From Parenemella sanctibonifatiensis (GTDB taxonomy: Bacteria > Actinomycetota > Actinomycetes > Propionibacteriales > Propionibacteriaceae): DNA of 64,000 nt. Below the pieces are notes generated by a model. That model ran no database searches, was not told where the DNA came from, and was given only the letters and a program-made list of their open reading frames with translations. The position numbers and the translations under genes were made by a program. The stretch covers positions 1 to 64,000 of the forward strand of contig NZ_NMVJ01000008.1 in NCBI RefSeq assembly GCF_002250565.1. Reading direction: 5' to 3'. Shown piece by piece: positions 17,672 to 27,366 of this stretch. Numbering within the stretch: position 1 is the stretch's first letter; each line of letters opens with the position of its first letter.

Positions 17672-18940
17672 TCAGTTGCGGCTGGTGGTCTCGAGCTGGA
17701 TCCCGCGCCAGTCAGCTGGCAGCAGGTGATCGAGGACGTCGTCCACTGTGATGGCGCCGAGCAGTCGATGATTCTCATCCACCACCGGTGCGCTCACCAG
17801 ATTGTAGGAGGCGAAGAAGCGGCTCACCTCATGCAATTCGGCGTTGGGTCGCAGGGGTTCCAGCTCGGTGTCGACCAGTTCGGCCACCATCGTCGAGGGA
17901 GGTTCGCGCAGCAGTCGCTGGAAGTGGACGACGCCGACGTAGCGGCCGGTCGGCGTCTCCAACGGGGAGCGGCACACGAAGACCATGCAGGCCAGCGCCT
18001 GGGTGACCTCAGGATCCCGGACCCTGGCCAACGCCTCGGCGACGGTTGCGTCGATCCCCAGCACCACCGGCTCCGGGGTCATCATGCCGCCGGCCGAAAG
18101 CTCCTCGTAGGTGAGCAGCCGGCGTACGTCCTGGGCTTCCTCGGGGTCCATCCGGCCCAGCAGGTCCTCCGCGAATTGCGGCGGCAGCTCGTGGATCAGG
18201 TCGGCGGCGTCGTCGGGATCCATTTCCTCGAGGACGTTGGCGGCCCGTTCGGTGTCGAGGGTGCTGATCAGCGCGACCTGTTCATCCTCGGGCAGTTCCT
18301 CCAGTGCGTCGGCCAGCAGGTGGTCCTCCAGCGCACCGACGATCTCGCGGCGGCGTTCGCCGCTCATCTCGTGCAGTTCCCGAGCCAGGTCGGCCGGTTT
18401 GAGGTCCTCCAACTCGGCGATCATCTGCTCGGTGGTGTCCTGGCTGGCGCTCGACTTGTCGCTCTCCTCGTAGATGTCGCGCCACTCGACGATCGAGATG
18501 TGGCCCTTGTCGCGCTGGAAGGGGCGCCGCTTGCGTACCTCCTTGATTGCGACCTCGTTGACCAGCCAGTCATGGGCGCGGTCCTCGGCGATCGCCACGT
18601 CATAGATCTGCCACTTGGCATTGTCTCCGTGCCGCCGGACCGGCCTGTCGAAGAGTTCCTCACCCACAATCGTCTCGAAGTCACGGCGGGTGAAGCGGCG
18701 CAGGTTGACCACGCCGGCGATGACGATCTGTTCGGCGCCAATGCTGTGCACCCGGATCATCGGTACGAAGATTCGCTGCCGGGTGGTCAACTCGACGACC
18801 AGGCCGCGCACCCGCGGCTGCTGCGGCGGCGTACGGAGCTGGACGACGACGTCTTTCACCTTGCCGAGCTGGCTGCCATCGCTGTCGACCAGGGGCAGCC
18901 CGCGCAGCCGGGACACGAAGATCGAGGTTGCTTTGGTCAC
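17672..18940 (-). CDS. PRC-barrel / MgtE N-domain / CBS-pair protein without the channel part
   Basis: 422 residues. A PRC-barrel-like start (LPLVDSDGSQLGKVKDVVVQ) is followed by the MgtE intracellular superhelical domain, recognised by repeated EELPEDEQVALISTLD / EMDPDDAADLIHELP units, then two CBS motifs (GGMMTPEPVVLG and SAPVVDENHRLLGAITVDDV). In MgtE these domains sense Mg2+ and gate a five-helix pore, but no pore helices are present here. It is likely a soluble magnesium or nucleotide sensor, perhaps acting on the DUF1003 membrane protein encoded next to it. Rv1232c-like. Confidence 0.85.
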   Translation of the reverse strand: MTKATSIFVSRLRGLPLVDSDGSQLGKVKDVVVQLRTPPQQPRVRGLVVELTTRQRIFVPMIRVHSIGAEQIVIAGVVNLRRFTRRDFETIVGEELFDRPVRRHGDNAKWQIYDVAIAEDRAHDWLVNEVAIKEVRKRRPFQRDKGHISIVEWRDIYEESDKSSASQDTTEQMIAELEDLKPADLARELHEMSGERRREIVGALEDHLLADALEELPEDEQVALISTLDTERAANVLEEMDPDDAADLIHELPPQFAEDLLGRMDPEEAQDVRRLLTYEELSAGGMMTPEPVVLGIDATVAEALARVRDPEVTQALACMVFVCRSPLETPTGRYVGVVHFQRLLREPPSTMVAELVDTELEPLRPNAELHEVSRFFASYNLVSAPVVDENHRLLGAITVDDVLDHLLPADWRGIQLETTSRN

Positions 18941-19039
18941 AAGCGAAGCCTAGCGGTGGCGGTCCCGATCGCTGGGCTGACCTGCTGCGCCGACCGGTGG
19001 CCCACCGGTTAGGGTTGGGCCAGTCCTGAGGAGGAAATT

Positions 19040-19531
19040 GTGGCTGCACCCGGTTCGATCTTCGAGTTGGAGTTCCCCCGCTCGCTGGCAGTGTTCGACA
19101 CGTACGCCGAGGCCCAGGAAGCCGTCGACTTCCTCGCGGACGAGAAGTTCGAGGTGGGACAGCTGTGCATCGTCGGCACCAACCTCAAGTCGGTGGAGCG
19201 GGTGCTGGGCCGCAAGACCTGGGGCACCGTCATCCTGCAGGGCGTCCAGACCGGTGTCACCGTCGCGGTGCTGGTGACGATCATGATGCTGATCTTCAGC
19301 CCCAGTGAGGCCATCCTGTTTGCCTTCCTCGCCGCGCTGCTGGCCGGCATCGTGGTCGGCGTGATCTTCCAGGCGCTGGGTCACCTGATGTCGGGCGGCC
19401 GGCGCGACTTCACCTCGATCAGCCAGACCGTCGCCACCCAGTACGAGGTCCTCTGCGAGCACAAGTCGGTGACGGCAGCGATGGAGATCCTCAACCGCAA
19501 GCCCGGCTTCCGGGCCCGCCAGTTCGAGTGA
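19040..19531 (+). CDS. General stress protein 17M-like membrane protein
   Basis: 163 residues. The N-terminal part (FDTYAEAQEAVDFLADEKFE, then LCIVGTNLKSVERVLGR) fits the general-stress-protein 17M-like domain, followed by two tightly spaced membrane helices (VTVAVLVTIMMLIFSP and FAFLAALLAGIVVGVIFQAL). Exact role unknown. The GTG is chosen from GAGGAGGAAATT immediately upstream. It is divergent from the CBS-domain gene and converges on pepP, with a repeat hairpin between. Confidence 0.75.
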   Translation: MAAPGSIFELEFPRSLAVFDTYAEAQEAVDFLADEKFEVGQLCIVGTNLKSVERVLGRKTWGTVILQGVQTGVTVAVLVTIMMLIFSPSEAILFAFLAALLAGIVVGVIFQALGHLMSGGRRDFTSISQTVATQYEVLCEHKSVTAAMEILNRKPGFRARQFE

Positions 19532-19533
19532 GC

Positions 19534-19608
19534 GTGCAGAAACGACGGCAACTTCACGGGTTTTGCCGCTGAGAAGCAAAGTGCTGGAAGTTACCGTCGT
19601 TGTCGCAC
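19534..19608. repeat. Palindromic element with GTGCA-R-AAACGACGG ends, copy 1
   Basis: Left arm GTGCAGAAACGACGGCAACTTC (first 20 bases GTGCAGAAACGACGGCAACT, 19534-19553) pairs at about 18 of 22 positions with the right arm ending in CCGTCGTTGTCGCAC (19587-19608). It lies between converging genes, so it can act as a bidirectional terminator. The same outer ends recur at 45324-45398, which marks it as a dispersed repeat family. Confidence 0.7.
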
Positions 19609-19666
19609 GGAACTGCGTGTCGAGGGCGTACGCCGGGAGCGTCGGTCTGGCGTACGCCCGTCCCGG

Positions 19667-21178
19667 TCAGCCGAGCAGCTGCGCCATCCATTCCTCGATG
19701 GCGTCCGGCTCCACCGGCAGCTGGTCGGACAGGACCCGCGGACCGTCCTCGGTGATGAGGATGTCGTCCTCGATCCGTACGCCGATGCCGCGCAGTTCGT
19801 CGGGCACCAGCTGGTCGTTGGCCCGCAGATAGATGCCGGGCTCCACGGTGATGATCATGCCGGGCTGCAACGTCCCTTGGCGGTAGTTCTCGGCCCGCGC
19901 GCGGGCGCAGTCGTGGACGTCGATGCCCAGGTGGTGGGAGGTGCCGTGCACCATCCAGCGGCGCTGCTGGCCGCCGTCGGGCCCCAGCGCTTCCTCCGGC
20001 GGCACGGGCAGGATGCCCCAGTCCCACAGATACTTGGCCACGACCGCGATCGAGGCCCGGTGCACGTCGGCGAACTCCGCACCCACCTGCGCGGCGGCGA
20101 TGCCGGCGCGCTGGGCTTCCAGCACCGCCTCATAGACCTGGCGCTGCGGCGCCGTGAAGCGGCCGTTGACCGGCAGTGTACGGGTGACATCGGCGGTGTA
20201 GAGGGAATCGAGCTCCACGCCGGCGTCGATCAGGATCAGGTCGCCGTCGCGCACCTCACCGTCGTTGCGGATCCAGTGCAGGGTGTTGGCGTGGTCGCCG
20301 GCGGCAGCGATGGTGTCGTAGCCGATGCCGTTACCGCCGTGGCGGGCATGCAACCCGAAGACACCCTCGACCCAGCGTTCGCCGCGGCCCCGGCGTACGG
20401 CCTCGGGAAACTCGCGGACGACCGCCTCGAAGGCGACGCCGGTCTGCCGGCAGGCCTCAGTCATCTCCGCGATCTCGAAGTCGTCCTTGATCAGCCGGGC
20501 CTCCGACAGCGCCACCTCAAACTCAGCGTCGGTCTCCTGCACGGCGGTGAGGTCAAGCCCGGCGGCCTGCCGGGCCTGGTCGACCTGGTCGGTGAAGGCG
20601 GCCTCGGATTCGCGCAGCAGCCGCACCTCGGTGGCCTCGAGGTTCTTGCTCCAGGCGGCTTCCAGGTCAGCCACCGGCGCGCAGCCGATGCCGGTCATCG
20701 CGCTCATCTCGGTCAGCGATTCGCGCTGGCCCACCCACATCTCGCCGTAGCGGGCATCGGCATAGAACTCCCGGTCCGTACGCGGGGCGCGCGGCTTGAA
20801 GTACAGGGTCGCGTCATGACCGCCGTCCTCGACGGGCTCCATCACCAGCACCGCGTCCGGCTCCCGGTCGCTGCCCAGCCCGGTCAGCCAGGCGAACGCC
20901 GAATGGGCACGGAAGCGATAGTCGGTGTCATTGGATCGCACCTTGAGCCCGCCCGCGGGAATCACCAGCCGCTCGCCGGGGAACTGCTCGCTGAGCTTCG
21001 CGCGCCGCTCCGCCGCCGGACCGGAGGCAGGCAGCGCTGCCGGCAACTCCTCGCTGTGCGGCTCCCAATCCTTCGGAATGAAGTCGATGAACGCTTCCGA
21101 GAACGGTGACTGGCGGTTCGGGAGCTTCGGCTGTTCCTCACTCACAGGGAGTCCTTCGGGTCGGGTGCGGGTCTTCAT
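19667..21178 (-). CDS. pepP: Xaa-Pro aminopeptidase (M24B, aminopeptidase P)
   Basis: 503 residues; a cytoplasmic metallopeptidase removing an N-terminal residue that precedes proline. An N-terminal creatinase-like domain is followed by the pita-bread fold with its five metal ligands visible: DAGVELDSLYTADVTRT (two Asp), HGTSHHLGIDVHD (His), TVEPGIY (Glu) and RIEDD (Glu). Length is normal for the long actinobacterial form. The start could also be a few codons further in; no strong Shine-Dalgarno decides. A TAGGAT box lies upstream in the spacer to the divergent acyltransferase. Confidence 0.9.
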   Translation of the reverse strand: MKTRTRPEGLPVSEEQPKLPNRQSPFSEAFIDFIPKDWEPHSEELPAALPASGPAAERRAKLSEQFPGERLVIPAGGLKVRSNDTDYRFRAHSAFAWLTGLGSDREPDAVLVMEPVEDGGHDATLYFKPRAPRTDREFYADARYGEMWVGQRESLTEMSAMTGIGCAPVADLEAAWSKNLEATEVRLLRESEAAFTDQVDQARQAAGLDLTAVQETDAEFEVALSEARLIKDDFEIAEMTEACRQTGVAFEAVVREFPEAVRRGRGERWVEGVFGLHARHGGNGIGYDTIAAAGDHANTLHWIRNDGEVRDGDLILIDAGVELDSLYTADVTRTLPVNGRFTAPQRQVYEAVLEAQRAGIAAAQVGAEFADVHRASIAVVAKYLWDWGILPVPPEEALGPDGGQQRRWMVHGTSHHLGIDVHDCARARAENYRQGTLQPGMIITVEPGIYLRANDQLVPDELRGIGVRIEDDILITEDGPRVLSDQLPVEPDAIEEWMAQLLG

Positions 21179-21268
21179 GTCGGGGCCGAACCGGCGTTGG
21201 TCTCCGGTTGCCTGGTTTCGATCCTAGACCGGGCCCGTCACGGCGGCCCGCTTTGGCAGGATGAGCGC

Positions 21269-22222
21269 ATGAGCCCTGACCTGGATGTCCGCCACCGCCT
21301 CGACGCCATGGACGAGACGCTGCTCGCCCGGCTGGGCGTACGCCGCCACGAATTCGGCGACGACGTTGAGCAGATCCTCGGCGCCTGGCGTACGGTCCGC
21401 GAGGACGCCGGCGAGGTCGCGGTGGTGCAGGTGCTGGCTGACCAGCTGTGGGCCCGGATCGGGACCTTCCCGACGCCTGAGCCGATCGAGTTCACCGACG
21501 AGGTGCGCCAGCACCACTATGCCCCGGGCACCTTGCCGCTGCTGGCCTTCGTCGCGACGGCGCCGGAGGTGGTCGACTTCCAGGTGAGCCGGGGGATCGG
21601 CGCCGAGCAGGCGTGGCATGCGCTGTCGGACCTGGGCCAGCAGCTGTGGGTCAACTGGGCCACCTCGCACGCCTTCGGGCTGCAGTGTGAACGCTGGCTC
21701 AGCGGCATCTGGTTGGGCAACACCGCGTGGTTGGGTCGGCTGCAGTTCCATCTGGTACGCCGCGAGCTGGGCGGGTCCGGGGCCGATCGCGGCGAGCAGT
21801 GGTGGCTGGACACGCACATCCCGCAGTCCGGCCCACTCACGCCGGAGTCGGTGCAGCAGGCCTTCGCCCGGGCCCAACCCGAGCTCGCCGACCACTTCGG
21901 CGTCAGCGCCGAGGGGATCATCTGCAACTCCTGGTTGCTTGCCCCAGAACTGTCCCAGCTGTTGCCGGGCACCAACCTGGCTGCCTTCCAACAGAGCTGG
22001 GAACTGACCGGACGCGCGAACGACTCCGGCTCCTCGGTCTACTTCTTTGGCTTCGGCATGCCACGTGGCTACACCCCGGCTGACCTGTCCGAACTGCCGG
22101 AACGGTCCTCGCTGCACCGGGCGCTGGCGGGCCACCTGCGTGCCGGTGGCAGCATCGACAGCTGCGAGGGAGTGGCGCGCGGCTGGGGCGCTGACCTGTC
22201 CGGGGACCGGTCGCTAGGCTGA
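21269..22222 (+). CDS. Acyltransferase-domain protein (DUF5596-type)
   Basis: 317 residues, mostly helical. Segments such as LSDLGQQLWVNWATSHAFG, LQFHLVRRELG, WWLDTHIPQSGPLTPESVQQ and ICNSWLLAPELSQLLPGTN match a widespread actinobacterial family annotated as acyltransferase-domain (GNAT-related) proteins; biochemical function is not established. The ATG at 21269 begins the conserved part. It is followed closely by the zinc-ribbon protein gene on the same strand. Confidence 0.7.
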   Translation: MSPDLDVRHRLDAMDETLLARLGVRRHEFGDDVEQILGAWRTVREDAGEVAVVQVLADQLWARIGTFPTPEPIEFTDEVRQHHYAPGTLPLLAFVATAPEVVDFQVSRGIGAEQAWHALSDLGQQLWVNWATSHAFGLQCERWLSGIWLGNTAWLGRLQFHLVRRELGGSGADRGEQWWLDTHIPQSGPLTPESVQQAFARAQPELADHFGVSAEGIICNSWLLAPELSQLLPGTNLAAFQQSWELTGRANDSGSSVYFFGFGMPRGYTPADLSELPERSSLHRALAGHLRAGGSIDSCEGVARGWGADLSGDRSLG

Positions 22223-22262
22223 GTCCGATCGTCTGCGGGGAATCACCGAGGGAAGGCATGAC

Positions 22263-22994
22263 ATGAGGGCCTCACACGAGGAACAGCTCAAGCTTCTGGA
22301 TCTGGCTCAGATCGACACCACTGTGCAACAGCTCCAGCACCAGCGCCGCAGCCTGCCCGAACATGTCACCTTGCAGGAGGCGCAGCAGCGCCGCGATGAG
22401 GTGTCGCAGCGGCTGGTCGCGGTGCAGACCCAGGTCAGCGACCTGGAGGCCGACCAGAAGAAGGCCGAGTCTGACCTGCAGCCGGTGCGCGACCGGCGCG
22501 AACGCAACCAGAAGAAGCTCGACGCCGGCCAGGTCCCCGACCCGAAGGCCGCGACCGCGATGATGGAAGAGGTCGCCCATCTGGAGCGGCGGATCGGCGA
22601 GCTCGAGGACGCCGAGCTGGAGGTCATGGAACAGCTCGAGCAGGCCCAGACCGAACGCGAGAAGATCGCGGTGGCCCATCGGGAGGTTGATGAGCAGGTC
22701 GCGCAGGCCTTGGCGGCTCGCGACGAGAAGGCCGGGGCCATCGACGAACAGCTCGCCAGCGCCGCCAGCGAGCGCGAACAGGTCACCGAGGGCATTGATG
22801 AGGCCCTGCTGAAGGCGTACGACAAGCTCGCCGGCCGGCTCGGTACGGGTGCCGCGGAGTTGGCTCAGGGCCACTGTGGCGGCTGCCGGATCGAGGCCAA
22901 CCAGGCGGACCTGCAGGCCTATCTGGCGGCCGACGCCGACGAGGTGGTCCGCTGCGAGGAATGCGGCCGGATCTTGGTCCGGACCGGGGCCTGA
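22263..22994 (+). CDS. Coiled-coil protein with C-terminal C4 zinc ribbon (CT398 type)
   Basis: 243 residues. A long antiparallel coiled coil (about residues 5-190, rich in Gln, Glu, Arg) ends in a zinc ribbon with CGGC and CEECGR knuckles. This matches the Rv2229c/CT398 family, proposed to bind nucleic acid or secretion components; the role is unsettled. GAGGGAAGG precedes the ATG. The downstream RNB-domain RNase begins 4 bp after its stop, so an RNA-related function is a reasonable inference from context. Confidence 0.85.
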   Translation: MRASHEEQLKLLDLAQIDTTVQQLQHQRRSLPEHVTLQEAQQRRDEVSQRLVAVQTQVSDLEADQKKAESDLQPVRDRRERNQKKLDAGQVPDPKAATAMMEEVAHLERRIGELEDAELEVMEQLEQAQTEREKIAVAHREVDEQVAQALAARDEKAGAIDEQLASAASEREQVTEGIDEALLKAYDKLAGRLGTGAAELAQGHCGGCRIEANQADLQAYLAADADEVVRCEECGRILVRTGA

Positions 22995-22998
22995 TCCC

Positions 22999-24444
22999 GT
23001 GCCGGCCCGCCATCTGCGCAGCGCCGACGGGGCTCCGGCGCCGATCGCCGAAGGGATCGCCCGCCTCCGCGAGGAGCTTGAGGTCCCCGATGACTTTCCG
23101 TCCGACGTGACCGCCGCGGCCATCGCCGCCGCGAAGGCTGCGCCGATGCCTGAGCGGGACCTGCGGGAGGTGCCCTTCGTGGCGATCGACCCGCCCGGCG
23201 CCCAGGACGTCGACCAGCTGCTGCACCTGGAGCGCGACGCCGAGGGATTTCTGGTCTGGTATGCCATCGCCGACCTCGGGTCCTTCGTCGAGCCCGGCGG
23301 CGTCATCGACGCCGAGGCCCACCGTCGCGGCCAGACCTTTTATGCGCCGAGCGGGCGTACGCCGCTGCACCCGCCGGAGCTCTCCGAAGGTGCGGCCAGC
23401 CTGCTCGAGGGCCAGGACCGGCCCGCGCTGGTGTGGCAGCACCGACTGGACGCTGAGGGCGCGCTCACCGAGACCACGGTGGAACGCGCGCTGGTGCGCA
23501 ACCGCCGCCAGCTCACCTACGAGCAGGTGCAGGCCGACCTGGATGCCGGAAACGCCGATCCCGCGCTGCAGTTGCTGGCCGAGGTGGGTCAGCTGCGGCA
23601 GGCCCAAGAACGCGCCCGCGGCGGCGTCAGCCTCAACCTGCCAGACCAGGAGGTCGAGGCGACCGACGGCCGCTGGCAGCTGTCCTTCCGCTCCACGCTC
23701 CCGGTGGAGGGCTGGAACGCCCAGATCTCGCTGCTGACCGGCATCGCCGCGGCCAAGCTGATGATCGAGGCCAAGGTCGGCATCCTGCGTACGCTGCCGC
23801 CGGCTGAACCCGATGCTGAGCGCACCCTGCGCGAGACCGCCGAACTGTTGGGGATCGACTGGCCGGCCGACATGCCCTACCAGGACTTCGTGCCCACGCT
23901 GGACACCTCGATCCACAGTCATTCGGCGATGATGAACGCCTGCACCCTGCTCTTCAGGGGAGCCGGCTATCAGGCCTTCGACGGGGAGGTGCCCGAGCAG
24001 CCGCTGCACGCGGCGATGGCCACCCCGTACGCCCACTGCACCGCACCGTTGCGCCGGCTGGTGGACCGCTACACCCTGGAGACCTGCCTGGCGCTGGTCA
24101 ACGGGCAGCGGCCGGCTGACTGGGTGCTGGCCGCCTACCCCGAACTGCCCGACACGATGCGTGACTCGGACCGGCGTGCCAAGGCGTACGAACGCGGCAT
24201 CGTCGACCTGGTCGAGGCGCTGGTGCTGCAGCATCGCGTCGGCGACACCTTCACCGCCGTGGTGGTCGACGTCGACGAGGCCAAGCCCGACGCGACCCGC
24301 TTCAGGGGGCGGATCGTGGTGGAGGCCGACGCGGTCGAGGCCACCGTCACCGCGGATCGGGAGCTGCCGCTGGGGGAGCAGGTCCAGGTCCGGCTCACCG
24401 CCGTGGACCTGGTCGCCGGCACGGTCGACTTCGAACTGGCCTGA
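22999..24444 (+). CDS. RNB-domain exoribonuclease (RNase II/R catalytic type)
   Basis: 481 residues, shorter than RNase R (~800) because it lacks N-terminal cold-shock domains. The RNB core is complete: the catalytic aspartate cluster appears in FVAIDPPGAQDVDQLLHLER, followed by WYAIADLGSFVEPGG and, late, ATPYAHCTAPLRRLVDRYT. A short S1-like barrel ends the protein. It degrades RNA 3' to 5' processively in this family. The GTG at 22999, just after the zinc-ribbon gene's stop, is the first start in frame near the family's beginning; no strong ribosome site is seen, consistent with translational coupling. Confidence 0.87.
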   Translation: MPARHLRSADGAPAPIAEGIARLREELEVPDDFPSDVTAAAIAAAKAAPMPERDLREVPFVAIDPPGAQDVDQLLHLERDAEGFLVWYAIADLGSFVEPGGVIDAEAHRRGQTFYAPSGRTPLHPPELSEGAASLLEGQDRPALVWQHRLDAEGALTETTVERALVRNRRQLTYEQVQADLDAGNADPALQLLAEVGQLRQAQERARGGVSLNLPDQEVEATDGRWQLSFRSTLPVEGWNAQISLLTGIAAAKLMIEAKVGILRTLPPAEPDAERTLRETAELLGIDWPADMPYQDFVPTLDTSIHSHSAMMNACTLLFRGAGYQAFDGEVPEQPLHAAMATPYAHCTAPLRRLVDRYTLETCLALVNGQRPADWVLAAYPELPDTMRDSDRRAKAYERGIVDLVEALVLQHRVGDTFTAVVVDVDEAKPDATRFRGRIVVEADAVEATVTADRELPLGEQVQVRLTAVDLVAGTVDFELA

Positions 24445-24471
24445 CCCCTTCACCAAGAACAAGGGATGGGG

Positions 24472-24848
24472 AACGAGTCGGCCTGTAAGCCGGATTCTGT
24501 GACCCCTGCGGGGCCGGTGATCATCCATCTGTGACCGCCGTCGCCGGCGGCCTCCCGCGCGTACGCGATGCGACCTACCCGAAGGCTCGGGCGAGCAGCC
24601 CTCGTACGCCTCCGCAGGCCGCCGAAGCGGCCCTCTTGGTCTTGCTCCGGGTGGGGTTTGCCGAGCCACGCCAGTCACCTGACGCGCTGGTGGTCTCTTG
24701 CACCACCGTTTCACCCTTACCCCTTGCGGGGCGGTCTGTTCTCTGTGGCACTGGCCCGCGGGTCGCCCCGGGTAGGCGTTACCTACCACCCTGCTCTGTG
24801 GAGTCCGGACTTTCCTCGACTTGCGCCGCGATCACCCGGCCGACTCGT
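24472..24848 (-). ncRNA. rnpB: RNase P RNA (M1 RNA, bacterial type A)
   Basis: On the minus strand the 5' region contains the universal GAGGAAAGTCCGGACTCC block (P4 5' strand and neighbours) and CACAGAGCAGGGTGGTAGGTA; the middle has GGTAAGGGTGAAACGGTGGT and AAGAGACCACCAGC; the 3' end has CACAGAATCCGGCTTACAGG. The outermost bases pair: CGAGTCGGCC at the 5' end with GGCCGACTCG at the 3' end, which fixes the boundaries within a few bases. It is the catalytic RNA that matures tRNA 5' ends. It lies 21 bp downstream of map on the same strand. Confidence 0.93.
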
Positions 24849-24869
24849 TCAGCGCACGAGTGTACGCCC

Positions 24870-25730
24870 TCAGGCGGCCTCGGAGGGAGTCGTGAGGATC
24901 TCCACGCCGGTGGGGGTGACGACCAGGGTCTGTTCGAACTGGGCGCACCGGGAGCCGTCCTTGGTGAGCACAGTCCAGTCGTCGTCCCACATGATCCAGT
25001 CGTGGGTGCCCAGCGTCAGCATCGGCTCGACGGTGAAGGTCATGCCGACCTCGATGGTGGTGTCGAAGCGCGGTTCGTCGACATGGGGGATGACCAGCCC
25101 GGAGTGGAAGGCGGTGTGGACGCCGTGGCCGGTGTAATCGCGCACCACGCCGTAGCCGAAGCGGGCGGCGTACTTCTCGATGACTCGTCCGATGACGTTG
25201 ACCTGGCGGCCCGGGCGGACGGCCTTGATGCCGCGCTCCATGGCCTCCTTGGTGCGTTCGGTCAGCAGCCGGGACTCCTCGTCGACCTCGCCGCAGAAGT
25301 AGGTGGCGCAGTTGTCGCCGTGGACGCCGTCCTTGTACGCCGTGACGTCGATCTTGACCAGGTCGCCCTCCTCGAGCGGGCGCAGGTCGGGGATGCCGTG
25401 GCAGATCACTTCGTTGATCGAGGTGCACAGCGACTTCGGGAAGCCCTTGTAGCTCAGCGTCGAGGGATAGGCGCCGTGGTCGCACATGTACTCATGGCCG
25501 ACCCGGTCGATCTCGTCGGCGGTGACGCCGGGCGCGATCACCTTGGCGGCCTCGGCCATCGCATCGGCGGCGATCCGGCCCGCGACCCGCATCTTCTCGA
25601 TGGTCTCGGCGGACTGGACGTGGCCGGGGATGACCCGCTCGGGTCCCATCCGGCCGACGTACTCGGGGCGGGGGATGGAGCTGGGGACGCTGCGCATCGG
25701 GGTGACGGGGTATTGGCGTACGGGACTCAC
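24870..25730 (-). CDS. map: Type I methionine aminopeptidase
   Basis: 286 residues; removes the initiator Met from nascent proteins. The actinobacterial N-terminal extension ([18 protein letters not shown]) contains a proline-rich SH3-ligand-like stretch. Metal ligands are in order: Asp in [13 protein letters not shown] (two), His in GHGVHTAFH, Glu in TVEPMLT and Glu of CAQFEQTLV. The GTG start is supported by TATGAT on the minus strand ending 6 nt upstream, a leaderless pattern. rnpB follows directly and may share the transcript. Confidence 0.93.
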   Translation of the reverse strand: MSPVRQYPVTPMRSVPSSIPRPEYVGRMGPERVIPGHVQSAETIEKMRVAGRIAADAMAEAAKVIAPGVTADEIDRVGHEYMCDHGAYPSTLSYKGFPKSLCTSINEVICHGIPDLRPLEEGDLVKIDVTAYKDGVHGDNCATYFCGEVDEESRLLTERTKEAMERGIKAVRPGRQVNVIGRVIEKYAARFGYGVVRDYTGHGVHTAFHSGLVIPHVDEPRFDTTIEVGMTFTVEPMLTLGTHDWIMWDDDWTVLTKDGSRCAQFEQTLVVTPTGVEILTTPSEAA

Positions 25731-25798
25731 ACGCGCATCATAGGCGGCTCCTGGGAGCCGGCGTGTCGGCGCGGACGCTGACCTCCTAGGCTGACGCC

Positions 25799-26005
25799 AT
25801 GGACAAGAAGCAGGGTTGGTACTACTGCCTGGAACACCAGCGGGTCGAGCCGTGGGAGGGCTGTAAGGCGGCGGCCCGGTTGGGTCCCTACGCGACCCAG
25901 CAGGAGGCCCAGGAGGCGATCGAGACCTCGCGGGAACGCAACGAGGCCTTCGACAACGATCCTCGCTTCAACGACCCGGATGAGGACGAGGAGGAGGACA
26001 GCTGA
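25799..26005 (+). CDS. Small acidic-tailed conserved protein (68 aa)
   Basis: 68 residues beginning [22 protein letters not shown], then a short helix ([19 protein letters not shown]) and a DE-rich tail. The WYYCLEH..VEP..GC pattern followed by YATQQEAQ resembles the single SPOR-like fold seen in short actinobacterial proteins ahead of glnA2; function is not known. TAGGCT at 25787-25792 ends 6 nt before the ATG. It is separated from glnA2 by 21 bp, which suggests cotranscription. Confidence 0.75.
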   Translation: MDKKQGWYYCLEHQRVEPWEGCKAAARLGPYATQQEAQEAIETSRERNEAFDNDPRFNDPDEDEEEDS

Positions 26006-26026
26006 GGGTCGTGCCAGACTGAGCCC

Positions 26027-27361
26027 ATGGACAAGCAGACCCAGTTCGTGTTGCGCTCGGTCGAGGAGCGGCAGGTGCGATTCGTACGCCTGTGGTTCAC
26101 CGATGTCCTGGGATTCCTCAAGTCGGTGGCGATTCCGCCGACCGAGCTTGAAGGCGCGTTCACCGAGGGCATCGGCTTCGATGGGTCCTCGGTGGAGGGC
26201 TTCGCCCGGGTGTACGAGGCGGACATGGTCGCCCGCCCCGATCCGTCGACCTTCCAGCTGCTGCCCTGGCGCGACGAGAACGACCCGACCGCGCGGATGT
26301 TCTGCGACATCCACCTGCCTGACGGGTCGCCTTCCTTCGCCGACCCCCGCTTCGTGCTGAAGCGGATGCTCAGCAAGGCGGCCGACAAGGGTTTCACTTT
26401 CTACACCCACCCCGAGATCGAGTTCTTCCTGCTCAAGGGCAATGGTTCGCTGTTGTCGCCGGAACCGGCCGACACTTCCGGCTACTTCGACCACACCGTG
26501 CACGGCATGGGTCGGGACTTCCGCCGGGTTGCGATCACCCAGCTGGAGCAGATGGGGATCTCGGTGGAGTTCTCCCACCACGAAGGGGCGCCGGGCCAGC
26601 AGGAGATCGACCTGCGCTATGCCGACGCGCTGACGATGGCCGACAACATCATGTCCTTCAGGACCGTCATCAAGGAGGTGGCGACCAGCCAGGGCATGCA
26701 GGCAACCTTCATGCCACGCCCCTTCAGCGAGCACGCCGGCTCCGGGATGCACACCCACATGTCGCTCTTCGAGGGTGACAGCAACGCCTTCTATGACGCC
26801 TCGGGGGAGTATCACCTCTCCGACACCGCCCGCTATTTCGTCGCGGGCCTGTTGAAGCACGCCCCCGAGATCAGCGCGGTCACCAACCAGTGGGTCAACT
26901 CCTACAAGCGGCTGGTGGTCGGCAGCGAAGCGCCCAGCTACATCTGCTGGGGCTCCAACAACCGGTCCGCGCTGGTCCGGATCCCGATGTACAAGCCCAA
27001 CAAGCCGTCCTCGGCACGCATCGAGCTGCGCTCGCTGGACTCGGCCTGCAACCCGTACCTGGCCTTCGCCGTCGTGCTGGCCGCCGGCCTCAAGGGCATC
27101 GAGGGGGAGTATCCGCTGCCGCCCGAGGCCGAGGACGACGTCTGGGCGTTGTCGGACTATGAACGTCGCGCCATGGGCATCGGGGATCTGCCGCACAACC
27201 TCGACGAGGCGATCCGGATCATGGAGGAGTCAGAGCTGGTGGCCGAGACGCTCGGCGAGCACGTCTTCGACTTCTTCCTGCGCAACAAGCGCGCCGAGTT
27301 CGACGGCTACCGCGCCCAGGTCACCCCGTACGAGTTGGAGAAGCTGCTGCCGGTGCTGTGA
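26027..27361 (+). CDS. glnA: Glutamine synthetase, GlnA2 type
   Basis: 444 residues; ATP-dependent synthesis of glutamine from glutamate and ammonia. Family motifs include FDGSSVEGFARVYEADM, EIEFFLLK, the ammonium/metal segment SGMHTHMSLF and NRSALVRIPMY. In the position where type I-beta enzymes carry the adenylylation tyrosine (LYELPPE), this protein reads DDVWALSDYE, so GlnE should not modify it. It is the GlnA2 paralogue of M. tuberculosis (Rv2222c), which lies beside glnE as here. A CAGACT box lies 6 nt before the ATG. Confidence 0.93.
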   Translation: MDKQTQFVLRSVEERQVRFVRLWFTDVLGFLKSVAIPPTELEGAFTEGIGFDGSSVEGFARVYEADMVARPDPSTFQLLPWRDENDPTARMFCDIHLPDGSPSFADPRFVLKRMLSKAADKGFTFYTHPEIEFFLLKGNGSLLSPEPADTSGYFDHTVHGMGRDFRRVAITQLEQMGISVEFSHHEGAPGQQEIDLRYADALTMADNIMSFRTVIKEVATSQGMQATFMPRPFSEHAGSGMHTHMSLFEGDSNAFYDASGEYHLSDTARYFVAGLLKHAPEISAVTNQWVNSYKRLVVGSEAPSYICWGSNNRSALVRIPMYKPNKPSSARIELRSLDSACNPYLAFAVVLAAGLKGIEGEYPLPPEAEDDVWALSDYERRAMGIGDLPHNLDEAIRIMEESELVAETLGEHVFDFFLRNKRAEFDGYRAQVTPYELEKLLPVL

Positions 27362-27366
27362 GACCG